The position numbers and the translations under genes are program-made. Shown piece by piece: positions 1-8,948 of a DNA stretch of 64,000 bases. The stretch's first letter is position 1, and every line of letters begins with the position of its first letter. The DNA comes from Sanyastnella coralliicola. Its GTDB lineage: Bacteria > Bacteroidota > Bacteroidia > Flavobacteriales_D > Sanyastnellaceae. Under the pieces are notes generated by a model. The model was not told the origin of the DNA, did no database searches, and saw only the letters and a list, made by a program, of their open reading frames with translations. The stretch covers positions 3,675,501-3,739,500 of the forward strand of contig NZ_CP132543.1 of NCBI RefSeq assembly GCF_030845195.1, written 5' to 3'.

Positions 1-365
1 GCGATCAAAGCCAAAATATCTTTGGCGGCGAGTTCACTCAACACGTTGAAGTCAGTTATGTGAAGATCATAAGCTTCATCAATCGACTCTTGGAAGGCGT
101 GGCGTTTTTCTTTTCGGATGTGAATGAGGGCCGAATTAACCATCACCCTTCGAATCCAAGCGCCTAAAGCACCATCCCCTTTGTATTGACCCAATTTTTC
201 AAAGACCTTAATGAACCCCTCTTGCATCATGTCTGCTGCATCATTGGGATTCCCTGCATAGCGCAGGCAAACCGCCATCATTTGACCGGAGAACTGGTCA
301 TAGAGCTCTTTTTGTGCCGAGCGTTCGTTTGCTAAGCATGCATCTACAAGTTCTCTTTCCGTCAT
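1..365 (-). CDS. ECF-family RNA polymerase sigma factor (3' part outside window)
   Basis: The reverse strand reads from an ATG at 365 to the window edge without a stop, giving about 121 residues. The translation has the sigma-70 region 2 pattern: a helical N-terminus, then a segment around residues 40-75 with DAADMMQEGF and KVFEKLGQY, followed by GALGAWIRRVMVN, typical of the -10 recognition and melting region of ECF factors. Region 4 lies off the window. It is divergent from lepA with about 140 bases between them. No anti-sigma gene is visible on this side. The family assignment is good; the regulon is unknown. Confidence 0.85.
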   Translation of the reverse strand, partial: MTERELVDACLANERSAQKELYDQFSGQMMAVCLRYAGNPNDAADMMQEGFIKVFEKLGQYKGDGALGAWIRRVMVNSALIHIRKEKRHAFQESIDEAYDLHITDFNVLSELAAKDILALI

Positions 366-490
366 GGCGTTCGTGGTGATATGATGCGGGTGAGATTTCA
401 AAAGTTGCCTGAAAGATGACTTTTCATTGAATTTTTACGCTTTTCTCAGAACCTTCGACACATAGTGCTCGTTAATTCAGTGGTTAACGC

Positions 491-498
491 TATTTTTG
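491..498 (+). promoter_or_regulatory. Candidate -7 element (TAnnTTTG type) for lepA
   Basis: TATTTTTG fits the Bacteroidota primary-sigma -7 consensus TAnnTTTG. Its end is only 7 bases before the lepA ATG, so a start site at normal spacing would leave almost no 5' leader. No clear -33 TTG is seen. This is a pattern match only. Confidence 0.35.
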
Positions 499-505
499 CG
501 ATTCC

Positions 506-2296
506 ATGGAGAACATCCGCAATTTCTGCATTATCGCTCATATTGACCACGGTAAGAGTACCCTGGCCGACCGATTACTTCAAGTAACCGGAACAATCAG
601 CGAACGTCAACTGCAAGAGCAGACCCTTGATGATATGGATCTCGAGCGCGAGCGCGGGATCACAATCAAGAGTCATGCGATTCAGATGAACTATAAAAAA
701 GACGGCGTAAACTACGTCTTCAACTTGATCGACACCCCAGGGCACGTTGACTTCTCGTATGAGGTGTCACGCTCGATTGCCGCGTGTGAAGGAGCCCTAC
801 TTATTGTAGATGCTTCACAAGGAATTGAAGCCCAAACGATATCCAATCTTTACCTAGCCATCGAACACGATTTGGAGATTATTCCGATCCTGAACAAGAT
901 GGACCTTCCTTCTGCTGACCCAGAAATGGTGACTGACCAGATCGTTGACCTTATCGGTTGTGATCCGGAAGACGTGATTCCAGCGAGTGGTAAGACAGGA
1001 CTAGGAGTAGAGAATATCCTCGACGCTATTGTGGCGCGTGTTCCTGCCCCAAAAGGTGATGTGGAAGCGCCGTTGCAAGCGATGATCTTTGACTCGGTGT
1101 TCAACTCATTTCGTGGAATCATCGCTTACTACCGCATCTTGAATGGAAAGATCAAGAAAGGTGATCGTGTGAAATTCATGAACACTGACCGCGAGTACGA
1201 TGCCGATGAGATTGGTGTACTTGGCCTTGACCTCATCCCAAGAAAAGACTTGAGTGCAGGTGATGTTGGATACATCATCTCTGGAATCAAGAACGCAAAA
1301 GAGGTGAAGGTGGGAGATACCTTAACCTTGAAGAGCGATCCTTGTAGCGAAGCGGTGAAAGGATTCGAGGATGTGAAGCCAATGGTATTCGCCGGAATCT
1401 ATCCTGTAGACACGGAAGACTACGAAGAGCTTCGTTACTCCATGGAGAAACTTCAGCTCAATGATGCCTCTTTGGTGTTTGAACCTGAAAGCTCAGCAGC
1501 GCTTGGGTTTGGTTTCCGATGTGGGTTCCTCGGAATGCTCCACATGGAGATTATTCAAGAGCGTCTCGAACGTGAGTTCAACATGACCGTGATCACTACC
1601 GTGCCTAACGTATCGTATCAAGCGAAAAACAAAGACGGGGCGGAGTACATGATCAACAACCCGAGTGATATGCCTGACCCATCAAAGCTTGATTGGGTGA
1701 AGGAACCATACATCACGGCACAGATCATTACGAAGTCAGATTACGTAGGAGCTGTGATGACCCTTTGTATTGAGAAGCGAGGCATCTTGAAGAATCAAGT
1801 GTACTTGACTGCTGATCGTGTTGAGCTCTCATTCGATATGCCGCTTGGAGAAGTGGTATTCGACTTCTACGATAAACTCAAATCAGTTTCTCGTGGGTAC
1901 GCCAGCTTCGATTACTTCGCAGCGGATTACCGCGAGTCGAGCTTGGTGAAACTTGATATTCTCCTCAACGGAGATCAAGTAGATGCCCTTTCAGCACTAA
2001 TCCACCGCGATCACGCGTACGAATTGGGTAAGAAGATCTGTTTGAAGTTGAAGGAGTTGATCCCGCGCCAGCAGTTCATGATTGCCTTGCAGGCGGCAAT
2101 TGGGTCTAAGATCGTAGCACGTGAGACGATTCGTCCGGTACGTAAGGATGTAACGGCGAAGTGTTACGGTGGTGACATCACCCGTAAGCGTAAACTTCTA
2201 GAGAAGCAGAAGAAAGGGAAGAAGCGTATGCGTCAGGTAGGGAACGTTGAAGTGCCACAGGAAGCATTCCTCGCCGTACTGAAGCTCGACGATTAA
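506..2296 (+). CDS. lepA: Elongation factor 4 (back-translocating GTPase LepA)
   Basis: A 596-residue translation factor GTPase that acts on the 70S ribosome, where EF4 remodels stalled or mistranslocated complexes. The G1 P-loop AHIDHGKS is at residues 11-18, G3 DTPGH at 76-80 and G4 NKMD at 130-133. The EF4-specific C-terminal domain with the [21 protein letters not shown] basic stretch follows near residue 555. Length matches the family (about 600). The ATG at 506 is directly before the conserved start of the G domain. Its stop overlaps the stop of the convergent rlmN by 4 bases. Nothing is missing. Confidence 0.97.
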   Translation: MENIRNFCIIAHIDHGKSTLADRLLQVTGTISERQLQEQTLDDMDLERERGITIKSHAIQMNYKKDGVNYVFNLIDTPGHVDFSYEVSRSIAACEGALLIVDASQGIEAQTISNLYLAIEHDLEIIPILNKMDLPSADPEMVTDQIVDLIGCDPEDVIPASGKTGLGVENILDAIVARVPAPKGDVEAPLQAMIFDSVFNSFRGIIAYYRILNGKIKKGDRVKFMNTDREYDADEIGVLGLDLIPRKDLSAGDVGYIISGIKNAKEVKVGDTLTLKSDPCSEAVKGFEDVKPMVFAGIYPVDTEDYEELRYSMEKLQLNDASLVFEPESSAALGFGFRCGFLGMLHMEIIQERLEREFNMTVITTVPNVSYQAKNKDGAEYMINNPSDMPDPSKLDWVKEPYITAQIITKSDYVGAVMTLCIEKRGILKNQVYLTADRVELSFDMPLGEVVFDFYDKLKSVSRGYASFDYFAADYRESSLVKLDILLNGDQVDALSALIHRDHAYELGKKICLKLKELIPRQQFMIALQAAIGSKIVARETIRPVRKDVTAKCYGGDITRKRKLLEKQKKGKKRMRQVGNVEVPQEAFLAVLKLDD

Positions 2297-3351
2297 GCCG
2301 TTTTCTTTGCTGCGAGCTCGTTTTTGTTAGCGAGCTGTCCGCAGGCTGCATCGATATCTTTTCCGCGTGAGCGACGAACATTCACGATGAGGTTCAAGCG
2401 CTCTAAGAAATCTTTGAAGGCATCTACCTTCTCGATATCGGCTTGCTTAAATTCTCCGTCGTCAATCGGGTTGTATTCGATGATGTTGATCTTACAAGGC
2501 ACGTGTCTACAGAAGGCTGCGAGTTCACGCGCATCTTGCAACGAGTCATTGAAATCTTTGAAGATGATGTACTCAAAAGTGACACGCGTTTTCGTCTTAT
2601 CGTAGAAGTAACGAAGCGCTTCTGCCAAGGCCTCAAGGTTATTGGTGTCGTTGATCTCCATGATCTTGCTGCGCTTCTCGTCATTCGCAGCATGGAGCGA
2701 CAACGCAAGATTGAACTTCACCTCATCGTCGCCCAGTTTCTTGATCATCTTGGCTATACCTGCCGTACTTACAGTGATTCGTTTTGGCGACATACCAAGA
2801 CCAGGGTCTCCGGTGATCTTATCGATCGACGCCAACACGTTTTTGTAGTTGAGCAACGGTTCACCCATGCCCATGTAAACGATGTTCGATAGAGGGATAC
2901 CGTAGTTTGACTGAGCTAGACGACTCAAGTGCACTACTTGATCATAGATCTCTCCCTGCTGAAGGTTTTTGAGCAGTTTGAGTCGTCCGGTAGCGCAGAA
3001 CTTGCAGGCCAAGCTGCATCCAACTTGCGATGAAATGCAGGCGGTCATACGCGAAGACGTTGGAATCAACACTCCTTCAACCACTCCTCGTTCTACGTCA
3101 AAGGCGCATTTGATGGTTTTGTCGTTGCTCTTTTGTTCTTCTTGCGCTAGCGCGGAATGGATGACGAAGTTCTCTGCAAGTTTGGCCCTAAAGCCCTTCG
3201 AAAGGCTGGTCATCTCGTCAAAATCCGTCACCGAATGGTCCCAAAGCCATTCATAAACCTGCTTTGCGCGGAACTTCTTTTCCCCGTTCTCTAGAACCCA
3301 GGAAGTGATTTCCTCTAAGGTGAGGTCTCGAATGTCTTTTTGGCGTACCAT
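2293..3351 (-). CDS. rlmN: Dual-specificity 23S rRNA A2503 / tRNA A37 C2-methyltransferase RlmN
   Basis: A radical-SAM enzyme that methylates C2 of A2503 in 23S rRNA and A37 in some tRNAs. From the ATG at 3351 the product is 352 residues. The [4Fe-4S] cysteines are in CSLACKFC (C112, C116, C119) and the mechanistic C-terminal cysteine is in ACGQLANK (about C337). The reading frame is open up to 3393, but the extra residues upstream do not look like the family, and [15 protein letters not shown] is a typical beginning. One copy of the iterated CGCTAGCG motif lies in frame (residues around 66-69, SALA), in a variable part between the N-terminal domain and the catalytic core. Confidence 0.95.
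   Translation of the reverse strand: MVRQKDIRDLTLEEITSWVLENGEKKFRAKQVYEWLWDHSVTDFDEMTSLSKGFRAKLAENFVIHSALAQEEQKSNDKTIKCAFDVERGVVEGVLIPTSSRMTACISSQVGCSLACKFCATGRLKLLKNLQQGEIYDQVVHLSRLAQSNYGIPLSNIVYMGMGEPLLNYKNVLASIDKITGDPGLGMSPKRITVSTAGIAKMIKKLGDDEVKFNLALSLHAANDEKRSKIMEINDTNNLEALAEALRYFYDKTKTRVTFEYIIFKDFNDSLQDARELAAFCRHVPCKINIIEYNPIDDGEFKQADIEKVDAFKDFLERLNLIVNVRRSRGKDIDAACGQLANKNELAAKKTA
3144..3157 (-). repeat. Iterated motif (core CGCTAGCG, GCGGAA flank)
   Basis: GCGCTAGCGCGGAA on the plus strand; 13 of 14 bases match the minus-strand consensus. In rlmN. Confidence 0.7.
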
Positions 3352-3392
3352 GGGGCAAAGATACGCCTTTAACGTACTGTGTAGAAACAACA

Positions 3393-3414
3393 AAGTCCCG
3401 AAGAGTCGGGACTT
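3393..3414 (-). terminator. Hairpin terminator after the TonB-like gene
   Basis: AAGTCCCG and CGGGACTT form an 8-bp stem with a 6-base loop. On the minus strand it follows the gene ending at 3440 and is followed by a T-containing stretch. Confidence 0.6.
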
Positions 3415-3439
3415 GGCTGCATGTTGAGAGAAGGTGTGA

Positions 3440-3805
3440 TCAAGACTGCTGCTTAAAGACGAAGCGGTAGCGGATGGTTTCTCCGTGGCTTCGTGCGCTG
3501 TCGAGCTTGATCTTTTTGAGCTTGGCTAGTACATAGTCCATAAGCTCAGGATTGCTTGATTCGATGTTTACGACCTTTACGCGGCCAGCATCATCGATTT
3601 TAAAACTAACGTCTACAGTACCCTGCAATTCTTCCCCTTGTTGATCTACAGGGAAAATGATTGCTTTGTCGATCGCACGACGTACAATGCGTTCAACTCG
3701 AGTGTTTTTCTTGTCGGCTTTTTCGTCGCCACTCACATCAGTCGATGCGAACGTAGGAACAATAAAAAGCGAGCAGAGGAGGATGGTGATAACGGATGCT
3801 TTCAT
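3440..3805 (-). CDS. Small exported protein with TonB-C-like domain
   Basis: From the ATG at 3805 the product is 121 residues with a signal peptide (MKASVITILLCSLFIVPTFA). The mature part has GTVDVSFKIDDAGRVKVVNI and then SNPELMDYVLAKLKKIKL, the fold pattern of the TonB C-terminal domain (strand, helix, strand). There is no N-terminal transmembrane anchor or proline-rich spacer, so it is not a complete TonB energy transducer. It is probably a free periplasmic protein. The frame is open upstream to 3832, but the signal peptide favours 3805. Function not known. Confidence 0.7.
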   Translation of the reverse strand: MKASVITILLCSLFIVPTFASTDVSGDEKADKKNTRVERIVRRAIDKAIIFPVDQQGEELQGTVDVSFKIDDAGRVKVVNIESSNPELMDYVLAKLKKIKLDSARSHGETIRYRFVFKQQS

Positions 3806-3903
3806 GTTTTTCAGTTTGACTGTAAGACGCATGAGCTTCCATGAAGTTACAGAGCCCCCCTCGAAAAGGGGTCATTTCTCCGCGAACGGTAATTCCGTGG
3901 GGG

Positions 3904-4641
3904 TCAACGGTGTACAGACCACAGGAGCTCCAGTTTTCGCCGCAATTCCTCGCTTCTTCGCACGGCTAACTTGATGTTTTCGCCGTTTTGCATGGTACAG
4001 AGCTTCAATGAGTAATTGCACGATTTGACCCCGCGGAGGTTTATTATAAAGCTGTTGTGTGCTCGAAAGAATCCCTCACTCCCCAGAAGCGCTTGAAGCT
4101 GTTTGAGGTTCTTGGAGACCATCAGTCGCTCCCCTGTTTTCAATCGAATGTTGCTGTAGCTTCCACATGCTTCAATGGTCATGATGTCACTATGTTTCAC
4201 ATAGCGCACTTTTCCCTTGGCGAAGACTTCGAGCTTTTGGAAATGCTGTTTAGGTAAGATCTCATGTTGGGATTGAATCCGATGGGTGAGTTTCCCTAAG
4301 CAGGTATTTAGTTCGTCAGGGTCAAGGGGTTTGAGTAAGTATCCGGAGGCTTGTCTTTTGATGGCCTCGATGGCATAATCAGTGACGTTGCTGTGAAAAA
4401 TGGTGTAGAATGAGCGGTCAACAAATCGATCAATTAATTCGATTCCACTTTGATAGGGCATTCGGATGTCGAGAAAGACCAGGTCAGGGTCTGTTTTACG
4501 GATAACGTCATAGCCTTCTTTTCCATTGGAGGCTTCGGCGACTACATTGATCTGAGGGTGATGCTGAGAGAGCTGTCGCCGGAGTAACTCACGGGCATAC
4601 GGATCATCGTCGACGATGACCGTGTCGATCAACCTTTCCAT
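3904..4641 (-). CDS. LytTR-family response regulator (AlgR/LytR type)
   Basis: A 245-residue two-domain transcription regulator. The receiver domain covers residues 5-120, with acidic DDD at 11-13, phospho-acceptor D58 in DLVFLD, and conserved K104 in LLKP. The LytTR DNA-binding domain covers about 145-240, including SYSNIRL and FFRAHNSFIIN. Such regulators usually pair with a membrane histidine kinase of the LytS/YehU type. None is next to it, so it is an orphan here. It is divergent from the outer-membrane barrel gene at 4847, with 205 bases between them, so that gene is a possible target; this is inference. Confidence 0.92.
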   Translation of the reverse strand: MERLIDTVIVDDDPYARELLRRQLSQHHPQINVVAEASNGKEGYDVIRKTDPDLVFLDIRMPYQSGIELIDRFVDRSFYTIFHSNVTDYAIEAIKRQASGYLLKPLDPDELNTCLGKLTHRIQSQHEILPKQHFQKLEVFAKGKVRYVKHSDIMTIEACGSYSNIRLKTGERLMVSKNLKQLQALLGSEGFFRAHNSFIINLRGVKSCNYSLKLCTMQNGENIKLAVRRSEELRRKLELLWSVHR

Positions 4642-4846
4642 AATGATAGTTTTAGTAGTGTTAATTGTCGGCGAAAGCGGCAGCTTTCACTTCAAATCTG
4701 AAAGAAATCCACCAAAAAGAGTAGTCCCGGTGTGTATATGGCTACCTATTAATAGGATTCGGCGAAATGAAAAAAGAATTCGGTTTGCTGTAACAAACTG
4801 AGAGGGGAGTGCGTCACACGATCAAACAAGCAAAAACACACGAACC

Positions 4847-5680
4847 ATGAAAAAGTGGATGACCATACTAGCCTGTCTCTTCATCACATCCGCTGTGGTA
4901 GCACAGGAAGATACAGAGGCGAAGTCGGATACGACGAAAGTAAAATTCGGAGATGTGAATGTAATTATCGTTGACGAAGACGGTGAGGTGACAACAGCAA
5001 CTAGCGATGACGATGATGACGACGCAAGTCGCATTGGAGATAAAGAAGAGCTCACGCACTGGGCAGGTATTGACGCCGGAGTGAACATGCTCATGAACTC
5101 AAGTGGAAGCACATCACTACCAGAGGGCGCTGAATGGCTGGAAACAGACCCTATTCGCTCTATGAGCTGGAGCTTCAACCTCTTCGAGCAGAAAATCAGA
5201 ATTGTTAAAGACTACGTAGGTGTCATGACAGGACTGGGAATCACGTACAATAGCTACGGATTGAAGAACAATGTTCAAGTGCTAAAGACAGACTCAATGA
5301 CAACGGCTGTTGACATTCCAGACTCACTATTCAGCTATGACAAGAACAAGCTACGTGCAACCTACTTGCGTGTACCGCTTATGTTAGAGTTCAACACGAG
5401 CAATGATCCAGACAGAACGTTCCACGTGGCAGCTGGTGTCACTGGTGGGTTGAGAATTGGATCGATCACCAAGCAAGAATACAAGATCGATGGTGCGAAG
5501 CACAAAGACCGCATCAAAGATGATTTCAACCTGAACCCATTCATGCTCGACGCTTCGGTGCGAGTAGGATATAGAGACTTTACTATCTGGGCGAACTACG
5601 GATTAACGTCCCTGTTCGAAGAAGATAAAGGACCGGAGGTATATCCACTAGCAGTAGGGATTACCATAGTACCGTTTTAA
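4847..5680 (+). CDS. Outer-membrane beta-barrel protein (PorT-like fold)
   Basis: A 277-residue exported protein with a signal peptide (residues 1-19, cleavage after VVA-Q). An Asp/Glu-rich segment (DEDGEVTTATSDDDDDD) is near residues 45-60. The rest alternates hydrophobic and polar residues and contains aromatic strand ends such as LRATYLRVPLMLEFN and GVTGGLRIGS, as in small outer-membrane barrels of Bacteroidota, ending with a hydrophobic strand and terminal Phe. The acidic stretch may bind divalent cations. The exact family within the barrel group is not certain. Confidence 0.75.
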   Translation: MKKWMTILACLFITSAVVAQEDTEAKSDTTKVKFGDVNVIIVDEDGEVTTATSDDDDDDASRIGDKEELTHWAGIDAGVNMLMNSSGSTSLPEGAEWLETDPIRSMSWSFNLFEQKIRIVKDYVGVMTGLGITYNSYGLKNNVQVLKTDSMTTAVDIPDSLFSYDKNKLRATYLRVPLMLEFNTSNDPDRTFHVAAGVTGGLRIGSITKQEYKIDGAKHKDRIKDDFNLNPFMLDASVRVGYRDFTIWANYGLTSLFEEDKGPEVYPLAVGITIVPF

Positions 5681-5716
5681 TCAGCTTTCAGGCGAAAGCG
5701 ACATACAGTTTCAGGC

Positions 5717-5750
5717 TTGCCCCGAGTTGCTAAAGTGCAGTTCGGGGCAA
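5717..5750. terminator. Bidirectional hairpin between convergent genes
   Basis: TTGCCCCGA at 5717-5725 pairs with TCGGGGCAA at 5742-5750, and the loop can pair further (GTTGC with GCAGT). It lies between the stop of the barrel gene and the stop of the exonuclease gene on the other strand. Confidence 0.6.
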
Positions 5751-5756
5751 TTTCAT

Positions 5757-6476
5757 TTAGACGTTTTGAACTTCGTGTTCCTCGATGAGAGGCTCGTTGC
5801 GATACTTGAGAACAAGTTGCGCGGTGGCGAGAACGTCTTTACGACAGTAAACCTCGATGCGATCGAGGTCTTTTTCTTCGTAGTAGACACTGGCTACTTG
5901 ACTGCCATCAATATCATCTTTCGGGGTAGGGATCCCGAAAAGCTTAGCCAGAACCTTCAATGACGTGTAGTTCTTGTAATCACCGAACTTCCACAGCTCC
6001 ATGGTGTCAAGGTGATTGATCTCCCACGGCTTCTTTCCAGCGATATCGAGGAGGTGCGGCAGGTGAATGCCATTGACGAGCATACGACGCGCAATGAAGG
6101 GAATGTCAAACTCCTTCACGTTGTGTCCGCAAATCATATGATCTCGGCTGTTGTAGTGGTTGTTCAGCAAGTTGGCGAATTCTTGGAGCAATTGGCTCTC
6201 ATCGTCGCCGTAGAACGAAGTCGTTCGGTACCGACGTTCACCTTTGACTTGGCGAAGGAAGCCCACAGAAATACACACGATTTTACCGAATTCTGCATAG
6301 ATGCCAGCGCGCTCGTAGCTATCTTCTATCGAGATTTCATCGCGTTCGCGGAAGTACTTACTCTTTTCCTCCCACAGCTTTTTCCAGTCGTCATCAAGTT
6401 CACTGAAATCAGCATTTGCCGGCACAGTTTCAATGTCGAGGAAAAGCAGGTTTTCTAAGTCTAGGTGTCGAATCAT
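5757..6476 (-). CDS. DEDD-family 3'-5' exonuclease (PolB-like exonuclease domain)
   Basis: A 239-residue stand-alone exonuclease of the RNase H-like fold. ExoI motif LFLDIETVP supplies D14 and E16, ExoII is in GHNVKEFDIPFIARRML, and ExoIII is in YCRKDVLATAQL. It is similar in layout to the predicted PolB-type 3'-5' exonucleases common in Bacteroidota, and has no polymerase domain. It starts 4 bases after the stop of the preceding small gene, so it is the last gene of a three-gene cluster with the serine hydrolase. Substrate unknown; a role in DNA or RNA end processing is the family expectation. Confidence 0.82.
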   Translation of the reverse strand: MIRHLDLENLLFLDIETVPANADFSELDDDWKKLWEEKSKYFRERDEISIEDSYERAGIYAEFGKIVCISVGFLRQVKGERRYRTTSFYGDDESQLLQEFANLLNNHYNSRDHMICGHNVKEFDIPFIARRMLVNGIHLPHLLDIAGKKPWEINHLDTMELWKFGDYKNYTSLKVLAKLFGIPTPKDDIDGSQVASVYYEEKDLDRIEVYCRKDVLATAQLVLKYRNEPLIEEHEVQNV

Positions 6477-6480
6477 AAGG

Positions 6481-6885
6481 CTACTTGATCAAGACTCCCG
6501 AATGATCAATCAACGGGAGCGAAATAAAGTTACTCTCATTCACGCTTTCCGCCACAAAAACATACTTTCTGTCGTACAAAACTTTATCGTTGTAGAAGCT
6601 CACCCAATACTGATTCGTCAGAGTCAAGGCTTCCTCCAATACCGGTTCAATCAGTTGTGCTGATTTCGGCTCAATGCTGTCATAGAAACGACGAAGCTCT
6701 GTGGTTTTTACTTGTTTCCCGTCGTGCTCACCATAGCCGCTTGAACGGACAAGCACGTTTTCTAAAGGCTCATCTTTCAGGTTTATGAGGTAAGCGACAT
6801 AGCTCTTCTCATTCAACTCGTTCACCTCTTCCGCGATAGCGAAAGCAACCCCCTCTACCTTGGGATTATCAATGTCTTTCAGCAT
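6481..6885 (-). CDS. Conserved hypothetical protein, 134 residues
   Basis: No signal peptide or membrane segment; predicted cytoplasmic. The start overlaps the end of the serine hydrolase gene by 17 bases and the exonuclease gene begins 4 bases later, so translation is likely coupled across all three. The composition is ordinary (mixed alpha/beta) and I do not recognise a family. The C-terminal half, with LIEPVLEEALTLTNQYWVSFY, suggests a compact folded domain. It holds an iterated-motif variant (TTCCGCGATAGCGA) coding for AIAE near residues 16-19. Confidence 0.7.
   Translation of the reverse strand: MLKDIDNPKVEGVAFAIAEEVNELNEKSYVAYLINLKDEPLENVLVRSSGYGEHDGKQVKTTELRRFYDSIEPKSAQLIEPVLEEALTLTNQYWVSFYNDKVLYDRKYVFVAESVNESNFISLPLIDHSGVLIK
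6829..6842 (+). repeat. Iterated motif, one-base variant (TTCCGCGATAGCGA)
   Basis: Core is CGATAGCG instead of CGCTAGCG, with both flanks intact. Inside the 134-residue minus-strand gene. Confidence 0.6.
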
Positions 6886-8050
6886 GTTGTTCTTTCAATT
6901 TCAGCCCCATTTCAACCCATCGACTTAAATCAGGAGTCATGGTGGCGTTGGCTTCAGATTCAACGCGATTATGACCTAATCGCACGATCACGAGATCTTC
7001 TGAAGGGACTGCAATAATATATTGACCACGCATTCCTCGAGCAGAAAAATGCCACGGCTCATTGTCTTGAGGTGCAAGCCACCATTGGTAGCCGTAATGT
7101 TCAACGACATCTCCTTCCGCGTTAGCGACATTAACAGGAGTAATTGATGACTCAACCCAGCCAAACCCAACGATCTTGCGTCCGTCCCATTTACCTCGAT
7201 CACGCATGAGTTTCCCTATACGTGCGAAATCTCTCGCTGTAGCATAGAATCCGCTGAATGCTTTTTCGGTTCCGTCTTCTTTATCAAGGTTCCAGTAGGC
7301 GTCGTTCTCCGCGCCAATTTGTGACCACACCGTAGAGCTGAACCATTCGCTGAGGTTCTTATTCGTAGCCTTGGTCAAGATTTCTGAAAGAATCACGGTG
7401 TTTCCGCCTTCATATTTCCAAAGGGTTCCTGGGTATCCACTAACGTGGAATGGCTCAGTCAGTTCGAGTAGGTCATCCCCAAAATATGCCTTTGCCATGT
7501 ACCCAAACGGGTCGCCATAGCTTTCTCCGAAATCAATATTCGACCGCATTTGAAGCACTTGACGAACGGTTAAGCGCCTGTCTTGTTCATCTTGCGCAAA
7601 GCGAGGAAGGTACTTGGATACCTTTTCTGTTTCTCGAATGAGTCCGCGGTCACAGGCTGTTCCGATGCAAAGCGAGGTAAAGCTCTTCGCCATGGAGAAG
7701 GAGTTTGACAACGTTGACTCGTTGTAGCCCATGGCATAGCGCTCGTAGATGATTTCATCGCCTTTGATGACAAGGAAAGCCGTTGTTTCTAGGTCATCCA
7801 TGTAGTCAATGTCTTCTGAAGGCAGCGCGTCTTCAGCAAGAAGCGACTCGTTCCAGGGCATCGGTTCTCCCGCTTGAACAGTGCGAACATCATGGAAGCC
7901 CATGTCATCAATGTCGGGTTTGCTGTTTCCACTCAGGTAGGTAGAAGGCAAACCATTCACGATATGTCCGTTCCCAGTGATGTACAAGCCTGTTATGGCA
8001 AGTAGAATGATCACCATCAGTGAAATCAGAAGTCGCTTGATGAATTTCAT
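6869..8050 (-). CDS. Membrane-anchored serine hydrolase (beta-lactamase / class C PBP-like)
   Basis: From the ATG at 8050 the product is 393 residues with an N-terminal hydrophobic anchor (residues 4-25) and a periplasmic domain. The catalytic SxxK motif is SMAK at 119-122. The later YEGGNTVILSE segment takes the place of the YxN motif, and ARGMRGQY near the C-terminus that of the KTG-like triad. This is the layout of esterase or D-aminopeptidase-like members (Pfam Beta-lactamase) rather than true resistance enzymes. First gene of a minus-strand cluster. An in-frame iterated-motif variant is present (VANAEG). The upstream ATG at 8128 would overlap the divergent TPR gene and is less likely. 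Confidence 0.85.
   Translation of the reverse strand: MKFIKRLLISLMVIILLAITGLYITGNGHIVNGLPSTYLSGNSKPDIDDMGFHDVRTVQAGEPMPWNESLLAEDALPSEDIDYMDDLETTAFLVIKGDEIIYERYAMGYNESTLSNSFSMAKSFTSLCIGTACDRGLIRETEKVSKYLPRFAQDEQDRRLTVRQVLQMRSNIDFGESYGDPFGYMAKAYFGDDLLELTEPFHVSGYPGTLWKYEGGNTVILSEILTKATNKNLSEWFSSTVWSQIGAENDAYWNLDKEDGTEKAFSGFYATARDFARIGKLMRDRGKWDGRKIVGFGWVESSITPVNVANAEGDVVEHYGYQWWLAPQDNEPWHFSARGMRGQYIIAVPSEDLVIVRLGHNRVESEANATMTPDLSRWVEMGLKLKEQHAERH
7115..7128 (+). repeat. Iterated motif, one-base variant (TTCCGCGTTAGCGA)
   Basis: Same flanks as the consensus, core CGTTAGCG. In frame in the serine hydrolase gene. Confidence 0.6.
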
Positions 8051-8114
8051 GTTCGAAAGGTAACGCTTCTGTGGCTGAGGGGAACATTTTTCGCTCAAAT
8101 CAGTACACAGAAGC

Positions 8115-8948
8115 ATGAGACTAATCACGCTCTTAGCCCTTCTGTTTATTGGCCTTTCGGTTCGTTCACAAGACTTCGCTTCCTTGGAGACTCTTTACGA
8201 AGAAGGTGAGTACCAGCAAGTCATCGATCAATTAGGAAAACCAACTGACCCTGAAGGGTGGTTACTCTTGGGCGACTCGTTCCACAAACTGGGTGACTTT
8301 GACAAGGCTTTATTCGCCTATGATGGTGCCGAAGATATTACGTTCAAGCGCTTTGAATTGTACTTGCACCGCGGCATCTGCCTGTTTTCGCTTGGTGATT
8401 ATGACCGATCACGTGAAGATTTGCTGAATGCACATGATCTCGATCAACACGATGCACGTATTCCATACTATCTAGCGGCTGGGGCATATATGACTGATGA
8501 TTTTAAGCTCGCGCGGAATTACTTAGAAGACGCGTTGAGACTCGACCCTGATTACTACGAGGCGCATTATCTGAAAGGCGCGGTGTATATGATGTTGGGT
8601 AAGCCCACTACAGCAGAAGCTTCTTTTGTCGCTTGCGCGGAAATGAAGGACGATGATCAACGCTTGCAGCTGAACCTTGCGTTAGCGCTTCAAGATCAGT
8701 TCCGCTTCGAAGAGGCGATGGCCATCTTTGACAAACTCGTCATCAACAGCGAAGACCAGGTACTCAAAGAAACCTACTACCACCGCGGACACTGTCGATT
8801 CATGATGCACCAAGAAGATCTTGCTTGCGAAGACTGGGCGAACTGTGCCGACATGGGTGATACAGAAGCCATGGAATTGGTGGCTAAAACGTGTTCAGGA
8901 AAGGAGAAGAAAGCGAAGAAGCGTAAGCGCGTCTACATGGCATTCTAA
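8115..8948 (+). CDS. Exported tetratricopeptide-repeat protein
   Basis: A 277-residue protein with an N-terminal signal peptide (MRLITLLALLFIGLSVRS-Q) and consecutive TPR-like helical pairs. Examples are WLLLGDSFHKLGDFDKALFAYDGA, split as typical A and B helices, and DPDYYEAHYLKGAVYMMLGKP. The tail is very basic (KEKKAKKRKRVY). Cysteines near 245-265 (CRFMMHQEDLACEDWANC) suggest Sel1-like ends. Likely a periplasmic scaffold. It is convergent with lipB and the two stops overlap by 4 bases. Confidence 0.8.
   Translation: MRLITLLALLFIGLSVRSQDFASLETLYEEGEYQQVIDQLGKPTDPEGWLLLGDSFHKLGDFDKALFAYDGAEDITFKRFELYLHRGICLFSLGDYDRSREDLLNAHDLDQHDARIPYYLAAGAYMTDDFKLARNYLEDALRLDPDYYEAHYLKGAVYMMLGKPTTAEASFVACAEMKDDDQRLQLNLALALQDQFRFEEAMAIFDKLVINSEDQVLKETYYHRGHCRFMMHQEDLACEDWANCADMGDTEAMELVAKTCSGKEKKAKKRKRVYMAF

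Noticed and set aside
2443-2892. 149-residue plus-strand frame opposite rlmN
   Set aside because: The minus-strand frame carries the complete radical-SAM enzyme; the opposite frame has no start context or family.
3440-3805. Naming the small TonB-like protein as TonB
   Set aside because: No transmembrane anchor and no proline-rich spacer; too short.
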